From assembly GCA_008360955.1 (NCBI GenBank), contig LUCM01003451.1, positions 136,308 to 200,307 of the forward strand: DNA of 64,000 nucleotides, written 5' to 3'. The position numbers and the translations under genes were made by a program. This document shows, one piece after another, positions 37,150 to 49,350 of this stretch (position 1 is its first letter; the number at the start of each line of letters is the position of its first letter). Under the pieces are notes generated by a model that saw only the letters and a list, made by a program, of their open reading frames with translations, ran no database searches and was not told the origin of the DNA. The stretch comes from Fasciolopsis buskii. Taxonomy: Eukaryota; Platyhelminthes; Trematoda; Plagiorchiida; Fasciolidae.

Positions 37150-38870
37150 TCGCTGATTCCCACATGTGATTAGACAACTTCAGATTTCATCGGCAGGACA
37201 GATTTTCGGAAAAGAGGAAGACTGGAGGCGGTGTGGCAACATATATTAACTCATTCTGGTCTGAAAAGTCCGAAGTTTTTATGCGCACTTGCTAAACCGA
37301 ATTGAGTGTTTTGCAACAGTGTCATCCAGGGTTTTCTTGCTATACCAGCACTACCAAAACGAATTTACACACCACCCCTTTAGCTCGCAGCAAAATATCA
37401 CATCTTTCTTTGACTTTTTTTCTAGTATTTGTTGTTCCTCTTCTTGAGGATAATCTGCATACTATCGTAAGTGACTTCAACCGTACATCTACCCAATCAG
37501 TAAGTGTGCTTGATTTGACCGATCTCTGCGTTTCTCCTGCCTGAGGTGACTCCACCACTAAAGTTACCACGGGTGTGCTCCGACAGTCTGTCTTCAGCTA
37601 TATTAAGGCATGGTGCTGTGGCTCTGACCGATGCATTTGCTTCTCTAATGAACTCGTCATTATTTTTGTATTCCATCCTTGAATGTTTGAGACCCATCGC
37701 TGTTATTGCCATCCCAAAATGTACCCGTTCTATTTGTTTAGCAAAACGCTTTCGCTCATCGCCTTAACATCTTTCGGTCTTAAACAGACGGAGCGTGCCT
37801 CTGTTCTCTTACGTATCCTCCTGACGACCCATTTTCAGTTTGCCTATAAATCTAATAGGTCCACTTTGAAAGCCGTCGCCTTCCTCATACGCCATATCTG
37901 TTAGTTCTTAAAAGCATCAGTGAAATCTGTGCGGTACACTTTTCTAGACTATTGGTCGGCATTCACTTTGGTTCCACGGTCTTCTCTGCTTCACAAACTG
38001 AAAACATTTGGTTGTCCTAGGTCTTCGTTAACATGGCTGTCCGATTATTGTATTAACCGAACTCAGTGCACACGAATGGACGACAAAAATTCAAAACCGT
38101 TGATTAACACCTGGATTCCTTCAGGGTGCTGTTCTTTTACCGTTTCTCTTCTCTAATTACATTATCCACTTACCACTTAGCCCAGCCTGTCACCTGTTTA
38201 AGTATACTGACGATATTGCTCTCTCTCAAGCCGGTTTGAGCAACGATGAGTTCCAAAGTTTTTCCAACAACCTACCTCCTATTTACGTTCTTTTTGAACG
38301 AGCGGGTTTTAACCTCAACACGTCCAAATGTTCCGAATATCTGTCCTTTCTCCTTATACATCTGTCAGCCTACCCATTCGAAACTTTTTATTAACTCAAA
38401 AACACTCACCAGTGTTGACCTTGTGAAATAACTAGGAGTTACTGTTGATAAAATTCTGAAGTGGACTTCTGACATTCCTGCCTGTGTAGGGAATCTCCAA
38501 ATTTGTATACCGATGTGTCTTTCCAATCCTTTACTATTCTCTTGTAATTTTTCCATGTTTACGCAAAAAAGATTTCAAAATTTTTTCGGCGAGGGTATCA
38601 ATTATGTGATCAGCGCTTATAAACATGTAAGACCCTTGCTTGGAAAATTCTTTCAGATTCCACGCATCCTCTGCACGACGATCTTTTAAACTGCCGCTCC
38701 CATATTTCGACACGATCCGATTTTCGTTTCATACCCTTTAGAATCAATATCTACAGAAACTCCACTGTCCCACATTCAGTACGCATTTTGACAAACCGTG
38801 ACCGGGTTTCAGTTGAATTCCTAAGCAATCTATCACAATGTGCTGTCATTACTCCTGGATAAGTTGTTCT
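37150..38870 (+). mobile_element. CR1/jockey-like non-LTR retrotransposon relic I
   Basis: Plus strand, multiple frames. Endonuclease remnants: RKTGGGVATYINSFWSEKSE at about 37215-37275 and TIVSDFNRT near 37465-37490. RT entry: AILRHGAVALTDAFASLMNS at about 37595-37660, then IAVIAIPKC. Next come QFAYKSNRSTLKAVAFLIRH (about 37840-37900), then FLDYWSAFTLVPRSSLLHKL (about 37940-38000) and the catalytic region KYTDDIALSQAG (about 38203-38238), where TDD replaces the usual ADD. A C-terminal block typical of the clade follows (FRINIYRNSTVPHSVRILTN near 38735-38795, then EFLSNLSQ). The catalytic aspartates survive but stops and frameshifts abound, and the segment between endonuclease and RT is missing. 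Confidence 0.85.
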
Positions 38871-40680
38871 ATATTTTTGCGAGAAGAGTGAAATTTTACT
38901 TTATTCATTTACTTAATTCGCCCACAAGTATTTCACCGAAATTCGACATTTTTAATTTTGCGCAAAGATCTAGATAATACAATTTAGCACAAAGAACTTG
39001 ACACGCTTGGCGCTGCATTTCAACTGGCTCTTTAAAGCAAATAAACAAAGATCAACTCAACATTGACTATCAGCATTCGCACAAAGCACATGTTTTACGG
39101 AAGACAGCTCATAGGATGTTCCGCGTATTCAACATTGTTTGGAACCGGGTTAAATTGGCCGCGGCTGATGCCAGGTGTCCCGAAGGCTAGGCCAAACCTG
39201 CCACTTCTTCGCACAGTTCTTTGGTGCTTCTGCCATTCTCCGCCAGTTACCGTTCCACTTTGACGCTCAATTTATCCGTCTATTCTTTGGTTTTGCACGA
39301 AGTAAGATAAGCCTGAAACAATTTATTCACACACTGTCTCATTATTAAAAGACCGATGATCGTAACGCGGATCTCGTATAACTCTTGCATGCCCATAGCC
39401 GTTGTGAACACTTGTGCGTTCTCGGCTATGTGAGATTGCAAAACTGAGAATCCAGGCACTCGGCTGCTATAACGAAGAGACAGTCGGAAGAGGTAGGAGG
39501 TTGATCTTATTTGTCGGCAGCGTTAGTGTGGAGCGCGATTGCGCAGTGCGCGAACGCCAACCGCGCTAGGCGGTCAACGCAGGTTTAAGCAGGCTATCCC
39601 GGGAGGCTACATTTTGAGGGAGGCGGTCTTATGGAGTGCAGTGCACCGTGGGACCGCTTCAAAGCTGTAGCTAACCAACGCCCTATGACCAAGTGGTTTA
39701 GTACAGGTATTAAAAGGCATGTTGGTTTGGGGCAGGCGCCCCACACTTAGACAGCAACGCATTCAAGTATTTCTTAAATTCCAGATTTGTCTCCGAACAC
39801 TTTACCAGAATATCTGACAAAAGAGTACTCCTATGAACCTAGTTTGTTATCGAACAGTAAGCCTATCACCGAAACTCGGGCCTGTCGAAAACTGCGGTTC
39901 CCTGGACAGCCAGACCTCGCGGTCGCTCTTATGAAGCCCCTTCCCCTTCCATTGTGTGTTTACGGCGCTTGGTGGCCCGTTCCCTCGTTGGGTAGGCGTT
40001 GTAACCGTATCAGGACATTTGTTTGTTTGAGCCGTTGTTTTTTTATCCCGGGGTGAAAATAACTCTTCGGATGCTAGAGGAGAATCCCAACCGAAGAGGC
40101 CATCTTGAACTGCCTCCCTCTGGACAGTTGTTTGAGCTGATTGTAATTGACCGGCGTCGGTTCTCTAAAGCAATCTTGGGAAGAACTATATGCACTGGCG
40201 GTTTTTCCAGAGTACTCGCGATTTACAATTCCTCTCAACAAAAGTGAGCGCAGAGAGGATGTTGGAATTTTGAAATTTCGGCACTACGAAGGCTACTGCG
40301 TATTCTGGGAATGGCGAGAGAATCATGGTGGAAGTCACTAAGACCGATTTGAGCGAGGTTCCTTTGCGACGGGGACATTGTGGATACACTTTTCGGCCCC
40401 CGCTTACCGACGTACCCGTTTAAGAGTGCGAATCCAGGTCACTTCAAATTGTTCAAGCATTTTGAACGATGAGGCAAGTGGCTCATTTTCTAACCTGGAG
40501 TAATGTGCTGTCCCTCGAGCCCCCAATGTCTGGCCCGGTCACGTAATGGGACACCTCACAGTCTATAATTTCATCTGTAAATCGAATAGACACTGCTATG
40601 TTTAGCACTTCGCCATCCGGCGAATTGTGCCACGCGCATTAAATCTGATTTCTATTGCGGACGGATGGGTCTTGATAGAT
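38871..40680. other. Anonymous sequence
   Basis: About 1.8 kb without supported features. Short frames such as 39787-40056 show no known domain. The last few hundred bases may be weakly related to the front half of repeat Z (56400-56600), but I could not align them confidently. Confidence 0.4.
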
Positions 40681-40830
40681 GATCGGTGATGTGGAGATGT
40701 GGAATAAAAGAACTCGCATATATTGTGAACCGTACGCATTGTCTCTTTCTTTATCCTTTTTCGTTCATTGTTTTCATCCTTCGCCATGATTCTAATGGCC
40801 CTATCTGTATGCAGATCTAAGGAAAATATG
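40681..40830 (+). repeat. Diverged copy of repeat family Z
   Basis: About 150 bases align with 56595-56745. Shared blocks include a GTGAAC-CGT-GCATTG series, a pyrimidine-rich stretch, and TTCGCCATG followed by TTCTAATGGC. Divergence is much greater than among the copies at 54-57 kb, so this is an old insertion. Confidence 0.55.
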
Positions 40831-40914
40831 GATATAATTCTATATGTATATATGTGTAGATATGTATTTGTATATACATAGCAGTGCGCGGACATTTCGA
40901 CGCTAGTCAGACCG

Positions 40915-41660
40915 CTTGACGATCGAGGTATATGGGTATGGTGTGCCTTACACCTTCGAAATGCAAGGCACTTCTTCAGGACTGGCAGGTGCCTGTGCCT
41001 GAACTCACCCGTTGTAGCGATCGGTTACAATTGGTCAGTAGTTTCAAGTACATCGGGAGCCTGATCACACTTGGGAGGTGCTGGGAAGGTATCATCACGA
41101 ATTGCAAAAACCAGAGCAGCTTTCGCAAACCTGTGGTGCTTGTGGCTCCGCCATGATATATGGCTTTCTCTCAAGGGAAGGGTGTACAAAGTCAGTTCGT
41201 AGTTTTCTTTTTTACTGTTGCGAGACATGGTTTATCCGCTTTGAGGATTCCCGGCGACTTTCTGTGTTCGACCACCGATATCTCCGAACCATTGTCCGTG
41301 TCTGGTGGGAACATCGGGTGAGCGTTGACGAGGTGCGTCGTCGTGTGTTGGGTGCAGACAGTAGTCCTCTGGCTAAGGTAGTCACCGTAATTCGCCTTCG
41401 ATGGCTTGGATGCGTATTGCGTATGCCTGCCAAGCGCCTGCTTTTTGTGCTTTCTTTGTGCGTGCTGGGCAGGGCTGGAAGAAGTGACATGGTAATCAGG
41501 CTATAACTTGACTTATAGATATGAAGAAGTTAGCTTCGGTTTTGGACTCCGTTGATGCTTCTCGCCTTCGTGGTTGAGGCCCGAGTAATGAAGGTTGTTG
41601 TTGGTTGGAGACGCTGAGATGTGGCCCAAAACCGAAGTTAGTGGTGCGGATGCTGTGTAG
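40915..41660 (+). mobile_element. RTE-like non-LTR element of a second subfamily, 3' part (copy G)
   Basis: The plus strand encodes the C-terminal domain following RT: TPSKCKALLQDWQVPVPELT (about 40946-41005), SFKYIGSLITLG, then in the 142-codon frame CETWFIRFEDSRRLSVFDHR (41220-41280), EVRRRVLGAD and LRWLGCVLRMPAKRL (about 41398-41440). After frame changes, VDASRLRG and CCWLETL near 41553-41615 complete the family's usual ending. It differs clearly from copies A-F: RVWWEHRVS replaces RIGWSDR and VLGADSS replaces VLGATSE. 5'-truncated and frame-broken. Confidence 0.82.
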
Positions 41661-41833
41661 CCTTCCGTAGAACCCACTCCTCTTAAAAATTCGAAAAACC
41701 CAAAGAAATCGCGAAATATGCAGTGAAAACAAAAAGAACAATTGATCTGTTATGGTTTGTTTTCCACGTTCTGTCCTCCTGTGAATTTCCGTTTACACGT
41801 TGCATTGACCTCATGATTGTTCTTACGCCAGTG

Positions 41834-41834
<1 letters not shown>

Positions 41835-41911
<77 letters not shown>
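41835..41911. repeat. (TA)n microsatellite, 77 bases
   Basis: Uninterrupted TA dinucleotides, about 38 units. The Tyr-Ile repeat proteins predicted across it are translations of this tract and are not genes. Confidence 0.98.
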
Positions 41912-41917
<6 letters not shown>

Positions 41918-42009
41918 TTTGTGGTATTCATTCGTTACAACTAGGACCTATGCCGGCCACGAGAAATTGAGTAGTTTGATGACTTGTTTCTTTGGGAGAT
42001 TTTGAAGTT

Positions 42010-43150
42010 ACCCTGCGACAAAGGATTCAGTTGAAGCGTAGTCACATCGAAATTTGGGTCTGAAGTTAACAGCAGAGCGTATATAAACAGCTGTCAGGGC
42101 GGGACTTGCCAGAATAGATGTATTTTCTCGAATTTGAGGAAGCCGTGGCCAAGGAGGACGTCCAAGCAGAGGTCCGAAAAGATAGTTTGATTCGAGGATC
42201 CAGTTGCTCCTTGCACTATAGGCTGTCAGAGCGTGGCAAATCAGCTGTGTCATTCTTGTTTGGCCGCAAGACTCTGTAATCGGCAACAGAGGCCGCGACG
42301 TAAATTTCTGAGCTTATGGTACCAGTGAGATGTTATTCTTGACTGCATCAACGGTAGCATCGGTTAGATACTGCCGCTGTTGTTGTAAGACAGATGAGAA
42401 TGCGCGGTCGCAGAGCTTGCCTTTGCTAAGAATTTTGAGCAGCAGGTGTTTCGAAAATGACCTTTCTTACTATGGTTTTTCTATACAGAATCCCTAGGTA
42501 GATACCTGAATTGGGCATTGCGATCAAGCCCACAGAAGTAACAATTGGGATTCAATGTCAGCTGAATGTAGTTGTTGTTCGATAGAGTTGCCAGCTGGGT
42601 CCATTCCATCGGAATCTCTTACATAGTCGGTCAGAAAGAAATCCGTATGTTATTACTGAGGATTTTTAAACTTTATGTCTACTGACCGGGCGTGACCAAA
42701 AGCAGCGTGGACGCTGAGCATATCATTCTTAAGCAATTCTTTGACGGATGCTGGGTGGTTGTAAACTGGATGGATAAGCATCCCGGAGGGCGTAATCCAT
42801 GTATGTTTTCCCCGGAAGTTTTAAAACTTGTCTTCGGCTAGAAGCTCCAGCCTTTGCATAAACTTATCCAGAACTCGGCCTGATCTTCGTTTGCAATTAA
42901 CAAGGGCATGCTGGGAGTAAATTCCGTACCTCGGTTTCGCCTGCCTTGATCCGAGGTCTTGATGGCCCAGTCAACTATGTATTCATAAACAAAAGGAGGT
43001 ATGTAATTCATGAGCACCCAGTTCGTTAGGCTTGAAGTTATCCTTGGATATCAGGAAGTTGGAGGATGTTTCATACCAGTGAATTCATTGTTTAGAGGCG
43101 TTAGATGTGTCAGGGTGCCCTTCAAACCCAGAGGCACATAGTATACGAGT
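42010..43150 (-). mobile_element. Ty3/gypsy-type gag and protease-region relic (third LTR element)
   Basis: On the minus strand, gag-like segments appear at about 42810-42700 (ALRDAYPSSLQPPSIRQRIA, then MLSVHAAFGHARSVD), matching the capsid end of flatworm gypsy elements. A zinc knuckle follows at about 42550-42490 (CYFCGLDRNAQFRYLPRDSV) and a second degenerate one at about 42475-42430 (SKKGHFRNTCCSK). Beyond that, 42200-42060 gives LGHGFLKFE, resembling the end of the protease domain. The following pol is absent: the (TA)n tract and RTE copy G lie there instead. Frameshifted and non-functional. The knuckle type differs from that of the neighbouring gypsy relic at 44.2-46.3 kb, so these are two families. 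Confidence 0.7.
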
Positions 43151-43289
43151 CACTGATTATATCTGTGGACTAAATAACCGTAACATAGGAGAGAGCTGAA
43201 GCAATGAAACGGGCTGCCCACATATTAGGCTCTATTCGACAAATAAACGATGTGTGGGAGTTGAAATTGAAAGGCATGTGGTACCATTA

Positions 43290-44205
43290 TGGAAGACATC
43301 ATCATCGTTCAGCGTTAAACAGTAAGGCAAGCTTTACTGATCGCTGCCTTTCCCCAGAGTTAAATATTTATATAAAAAGAGTGAATATCAAAGGGGAACA
43401 GGGAGTGGACCTACACAGGCGGGAACAGATAAGATGTTGCTGCAGCCAACACACGAAACACAGTCTAACTGTACAAACGCACGTGTGTTCATTCATTCTG
43501 ATTCGATAGAAAATGACAACACGATCGCCACTGTTCACGGTTCACTGCCATATCCTTCAGTGTCTCCAGCCAGCAAGTCGACAGGTCTTTCGGACCCCAA
43601 CCACGAAGGCGTGAGACATCTACTTTACCTAACTTCGCTGTACATTTTCTCATACCACGTTGCCACGTCATCTGTTGGCCTGCACATGGCTTCTTCCATT
43701 CCTTAGGAGGAACACAAAATAGGGCACGATATGGTAGACGAGTGTTCGTCATACGCAACACGTGACCCAACCAGCGTAGTCTACTAAGTTTCATATGCTG
43801 AAACAAGCCGTTCTCAGAAGTGGCACCCAATATCAGATTTCTAACCTCAATATTACTCACCCGGTCACTCCATCCAATCCTAGCCATACTACGTAAACAT
43901 CGGTTGTCGAAAACCTCCAACCGACGAACATCGCACACACGCATACTCCACGTCTCGCAACCGTACAACAGAACTGAACGCACTGCAGCACAGTACACAC
44001 GACCTTTCAACTTCAGTGAAATATCAGGCCGACGCCGCAAGGGCTTCAGTCCAGCGTAAGCTTCACGAGCCTTGGATATACGGATACTTACCTCCAATCC
44101 CGAGCTACCATCGTTGGGCACGCAGCTACCAAGGTAGGTAAAACGGTCCACAGTCGTTAGTTGCTCTCCATCCAGTATCAAGTTCGGCGCATGGGAGACA
44201 CTACT
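43290..44205 (-). mobile_element. RTE-like element 3' end with an intact 230-codon frame (copy B)
   Basis: 5'-truncated RTE copy on the minus strand. The frame 44181-43489 is uninterrupted for 230 codons and shows the family's C-terminal domain: MILDGEQLTTVDRFTYLGSC, GRVYCAAVRSVLLYGCETWS, RRLEVFDNRCLRSMARIGW, LRWLGHVLRMTNTRLPYRAL, then WLETLKDMAVNREQWRSCC. The 3' end carries a CATCATCAT run near 43293-43300 (TGATGA tail on the element strand). No endonuclease or RT remains. It sits exactly where the gypsy relic at 44206-46315 breaks off, so it probably inserted into that relic. The clean frame makes it the youngest-looking RTE fragment here together with copy E. Confidence 0.9.
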
Positions 44206-46315
44206 GGAATACGCAATTAACCAAGTACAAAACGTTATAACACGCTGGTTATGAGCCTAAAAAGTGTCTGCGAGAAGCGCTAGATATGCAAACTGTCGAT
44301 AAACGTTCATTAACCCTTCAGAACATCGGAGTTCATCAGGGCTTCGGGTAGTCTATGGGTGGAGTGTGACCCTTGTGGATGAAAACTTGACTTAAAAAAT
44401 CGATGGAATCTGCACCTGTCACGAGCTTTTGTGCATGTACCTTGACACCACGCTGAGTTCGTCGGCCACATACGGTTCCCAGATTACTTAAATGTTCTTT
44501 TCGGTTATAGCTAGCGATGAGGGTGTCGCCCATATATGGAAATGCAAAATCAAACCCTCTGCAGATCATATCGATGGAACGTTGAAAGACTTGTGTCGCG
44601 TTGCTGAGTCCAAATGCCATCCTCAAAAGCTCGAACGGACCAAATGGAGTGGTTTCTGTTGTTCTAGAGATATCAAACTCGACAACTGGTATCTGATTGT
44701 ATGCGCGGAGTAGGTGAATGAGATTGAAAATCGTCTCCTGCTACATCTTCTGTGAGCTTTGTTATGTGCGGAATGAGACACTTGTCCGGGGCTGTCACTC
44801 GGTCGAGTGAGCCATAGCCTGTGCACGATCACCAGTCGTCCAGCGATTTCTCCGGGATCATATGCAGTGGGGATGCCCATGGAGTGTTCGAGAGTCGGGT
44901 ACTTTCTAGATTGAGTCCGTGATGAAATTACGCCTTTCCTGCGCAAAGATTTTCCGGGGCTAACCTACAAGGTTTAACGTGCACCGAGGGGCCGATGGTC
45001 ACGATGTGGTGAACCACTTTTGTTGTTATCGGTGGCAAGCTATAGCCGGCTTGAAACAATTTCGGAAACTCACTAAAGAGCTTGTCGAACTCGGGTTTTT
45101 CCGCCGGGATTGACCAAGACATAGTTGAAGTGCTACGTTGCGTTAAGGATCCGACTACCAATGTGGTTCAGTCTGTGATATGTCATCAGCGAGGATCGAT
45201 GACCAGACCGATGAGGTTTAACCCGGTTATCGCTTATGGTTTATGAGCGACGATAAAAATCCATGAATAAGGGCGCTGCAGACCTAGGTTTGTTCCCGGA
45301 ATTCGGCTTGGGGATACCGTTGGCTGCCTATGGCATCACCGCTGACGGAATGGCTGCTGGCTGGAAAGAAACCGGTTTTATACTGACCTGGGCCCCCTTG
45401 TCGACTAAGAGACATATCCCACTTATGTGATGTAGCACACATCGGGCGACTGGGAAGTGATTGCCAATACCTATCGGTCTAACGGTTTCCCTGAATGGTG
45501 CAGAAGTCACAGCGTTGTTGGCAGTTGCGCGCCTGAGGGCAGAGACGGCGATAGTAGCAGCATAAATTATTCCCTGATTTTGGTATAAGGGTTGCATTGT
45601 GTATCGGTTGCGCCTCACATTCCGTTGGTGGAGGCCGTCGATGATGGTCTCGTTTTGCTCGACCCGCTGCATTCAATGCTATACATTCTGAAACAACATC
45701 TGAATAGCGGAGTTGTGGCCGCTACTCTTCGATTGACGGTCAACAGGCTGACTCAAAGGTGCGCAGAGAACGAGGGGGTTAATCAAGGCGAAAGCATGTG
45801 CTTGAGGGATAAATGCCTGCGCTTATTCTACAACGGTCTGCAGCATAGGCGCACCATTTTAAGCTCTGACCATGCACGCACACTGTCAAAATGTTTTGTT
45901 CATAGGGTGGCAACCGCTTCATCCATAGTTGGCAAAGAACCGTGTCGCCCATGGAGGTTGGACCAACTTATGACCGTATTCTCCTTAGAAGCTGGGAGGG
46001 AATCATTTTCTCTGACTTTATTCTTGAGATAACGTGCTGGATTATATAGAATTTTGCGTACAATAAGTTATGTCGCATTCCAGTTTCTTTTTGCATACTT
46101 TCAGCCTCAATAGATACGTCGCGGAGAACTTCGTATGAATTGAAGATAGATGGGCGCATAATGATATCGCGGCTATGGACGATCGCATTGCTGGGAATCG
46201 TTGACAACATGTTGTATTTCGGCTACTGGCTCGTTATGTGTGCCTCTTTGAACCGGGATTCAAGGATAGTCATAAAGGCCTCAGGGTCCTCGGGGATAAA
46301 GTTTAGTATCTTCAT
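44206..46315 (-). mobile_element. CsRn1-like Ty3/gypsy relic: gag, protease, partial RT (dead)
   Basis: Minus strand. Gag begins at ATG 46315 (MKILNFIPEDPEAFMTILES, then SRDIIMRPSIFNSYEVLRD) and continues near 46000-45850 (MIPSQLLRRIRS; LCQLWMKRLPPYEQNIL). A Cys-rich box at about 45570-45500 (CCYYRRLCPQARNCQQRC) has the spacing of CsRn1-clade gag. The protease site at about 45410-45385 reads LVDKGAQVSIKP; the expected DTG is changed to DKG. RT pieces follow: HHIVTIGPSVHVKPCRLAPE at about 45020-44960, RMAFGLSNATQVFQRSIDM at 44623-44567 and FAFPYMGDTLIAS at about 44545-44507, where YMGD replaces the catalytic YxDD. It ends in LKGLMNVYRQFA near 44300. Protease and RT are both inactivated. Downstream RNase H and integrase are missing beyond the RTE copy B junction. 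Confidence 0.85.
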
Positions 46316-46679
46316 ATGCGTGCGTTACACCCCGGCTCACACTCTTCCTTGGACTGTATGCTGATATCTAAAAAGTGTTGCGGCGACGGGACAAAATTTG
46401 AATTGAGAGGAATTGACGTCCAATAAAAAACTGCGAATACGGTAGGGACGACAATTGTGATAAGTAGGAACTACGCATGAATGGGCTCACCAATTTCTAG
46501 AAGGAACACTTCTACGTGTGCGATCAGCGCTCGTCGGATGCAAAGACGGGAATATGGCTCACATGGTGCCAACCGCGTGCATTTGGGACCGGACAACGTA
46601 CAGAAACCGAACTTTGGCGCGCATCCAGGAAGTGTGTCGGTAGTTGTGAGTACGGTCACCGCGTGCGTCAAACGTACAC
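46316..46679. other. Anonymous; likely gypsy leader or LTR remains
   Basis: Just upstream of the gypsy gag start. It may hold leader or LTR sequence, but with no partner LTR to compare I cannot delimit it. Confidence 0.35.
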
Positions 46680-47895
46680 TTAAACTAGAGATAGTCGGGG
46701 GATGGATAGATCATTACATTACTTCCAGCTAACTTTATTCTATCACCATCTCCTAGCACTTTCACATCATGAAACACGATAGCGATAAGGTTTTCGCTAA
46801 AGCATTTAGATGCAGAAGGAACGAGCGACCCCAGAACTGACTCCCGTAGGACTCCACTCGTCACCCTACCCTGAGCAATGCTCTGATTTTAGACCCTAAC
46901 ATTAGACATCTTGTTTCTAAGGCAATCCATTAGCCATTGCTGAGGGTGTCCGGATACTCGGGGCGTACCCAACGTTTGCAGCAGCAGACAGAGAATTATC
47001 GGGTCTAACGGTTTTTTTAATGTCTAGGTAGCACACCCGTCTAACTTTGTGGTTACTTTGTCCAAGAGGATTAACGGATTAGAGACACGATTCGCCTTTC
47101 AGAAACCCATGTTGGGCTCCTTCTAGCAGTTTACAACCGGCAATGAATATTTGCCCTCTTATCAATTTCTATGGGCACCTCCAGATTATACAGACCATGT
47201 TTACAGGATATTATTTACGGACCTGCGATTGTTTCCATCTCTTATATATGGTTACCACCGTTGCCAACTTCTCATCTGTTGGCAACTTACCCTGATTGTT
47301 AGTGGTTGAAGTAAACTGCATACACTGCTGCTGACAGTAGCAACTAGGGATTAGTAATTGCCGACTGTAAACAATCAGGGTCTTTTTATCTCGGATTTTC
47401 CTAACGGGTCTCTTCTGCGGTTGTTCTCAGTAGGTGGACACTGAAATCCATCGTACTTTACTTCCCTTGTCTTGGCAGTGAATGCTGTGAAAATGCGCAC
47501 ATAGAGCTGATCCGTTTCGGTGGTCGCACGCTCTAGTTCCACTATTGTTAGCTACATTTTTCGACTGCACGTATCTAGACTATCTCTTGAAATTTTCCTC
47601 TACTCATTTTGCTAAGGCTAATTCAAAAATATCCCTAGCCTTATGCTGGGTTTTTACCACGATGTTCTTAATTTCCCGATTTTCTCTCGAGACTCCTTCG
47701 CCCTTCACTCCCTGGTAAACCCTGTAATTTCTATCCCTTTTCTTAACTAATATGGCAGTTGCTAGTCAATACCAATCTGGCTTAGTCCTGTTCTCTCCAG
47801 TAGTACTAAGTTATTGTGTAGCTCACGGGAGTTAGCTTTGATTTTCTGCCGCATTATGTCTATGTCCACACTATCCTCCACTCAGTCTAATTCCG
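46680..47895 (-). mobile_element. CR1/jockey-like non-LTR relic K
   Basis: Minus strand. A linker segment (HKARDIFELALAK, then SRYVQSKNVANNSG) lies at about 47640-47550. RT blocks follow: GKLPTDEKLATVVTIYKRWK at about 47295-47236, AQHGFLKGESCL at about 47122-47087, VRRVCYLDIKKTV at about 47045-47005 and, in another frame, NVRVKNQSIAQGRVTSGVLR with SVLGSLV at about 46905-46825. No catalytic ADD box is readable. Stops and frameshifts are frequent. It meets RTE copy C at about 47900. Confidence 0.75.
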
Positions 47896-49350
47896 GTGCT
47901 TTAGCTGTTGGTTCACTAAGTTTCAGTTTGCCATCTCAGGGGATGAAGTAGCTCAAGCCGCGAGTTAACGTGATGTAAGTGTAGTCTTGCGCGGCAGAGT
48001 TGAGGCGTGCCTTTTATATTGGATCCCACTTAACAAATGTTTATACGCCGTAGGACCGCAGGGATCAGTCAGCTTGTGGAATGGTAACTATGTTAAGCTC
48101 AGCTAGTTTTTCATCTTCGCAAACGCTCCAACGGGCTTAAACGCCGATATAGAAAAGGACGAGTTCGATGACGGATTATTCACTCCTGTTCACAAGAACG
48201 AAATCTCCGATATTGTCGTGTTAGCAAGTGGTTTTAATGCATAGGTTGGAAGACTTAGTGCATCGGAAGCTTTTTTAGGTGAACGCTGTGCCCTGTCAAC
48301 TTAGCGTATAGACGATCGGGACGGGCGTTTCCAATTTTGCGCGGATAATTGTTTGTTCTTGTCTTGCACGAACTTCCAATACTATTCGGGTCGCACTCTA
48401 ACTCAACAGGTAGTCCGAGTCAGATCGACAACGTCGCAATAAGCTACCATTATCGCGGTTCTGTCCAGAATTGTAGATACCACTGGCCCGCGTACGGGGA
48501 ATCGGACTATGCAATAATTTTAATGCTATTTTCGCTGCACCCTAATGGCCATCGATGCAGAACACGAGGCTGATTGGGCGTCAAATGACTGTCTGACACG
48601 GCTGTTCGCCACAGTTATGACGTGTTAAGTAACGTGACCAGCAGCAGTGTAAACGAGCATTGGGATCAAATCAAGTGGCGACCCAGCAGGTCTCACCAGT
48701 GGTCCTAGATCCAATATCAATCAAAAACACTGGGACTGACAAGAATCGCTGAGCCTAATGGGACGACACCGCTAGGAGTCTAACTGTAAGATGGCGAATA
48801 ACATGCGACGATATCTACGGCGTAAAGTAGAAGTCATCCACAAGAAGGAGCGTGGAAACCGGCGGTCTAAGGTGACCGAAGAAATGGGAGAAATAACTGC
48901 TTCAGGCTACAGCCAAAGACTATTTAAACTAATATGGAACACCCGTGGGCGAAGAACTTCGGTTAGGGAATCTGTGTTCGATGGAAATGGGGAGCTGGTT
49001 TACGAAAAACAGCGAGCACTCGACCGTTAGGTTGAACATCTCCAGGAGCAGTCTAGCTGGACGCACACTAATTCGACGACCACAGCTGCGAACCTTTGGG
49101 AGTTGTCTCTTGACCCCACCTCTCTTCAAGTGAAAGGGAAGTAGAGACGAACCTTCGATTGCTGAGGCGGGGAAAACTGCGGTTTCTACCAGCTCCCTCC
49201 CGTTCTTTTCAAATTCGATGGAGATGCCCTCATTAAGACAGTCACATCCCTGCTCCGTGGTATCTGGAGAGAGGTGCGAAGTCAGTTATCATGCGGTGGG
49301 CCACCGGTTGTACCTACCGTCAATAATTGCACAAGCAGTGAGTGTAGCAA

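Noticed and set aside
41683..42005. Frames encoding Tyr-Ile repeats
   Set aside because: They are translations of the (TA)n tract on both strands, not proteins.
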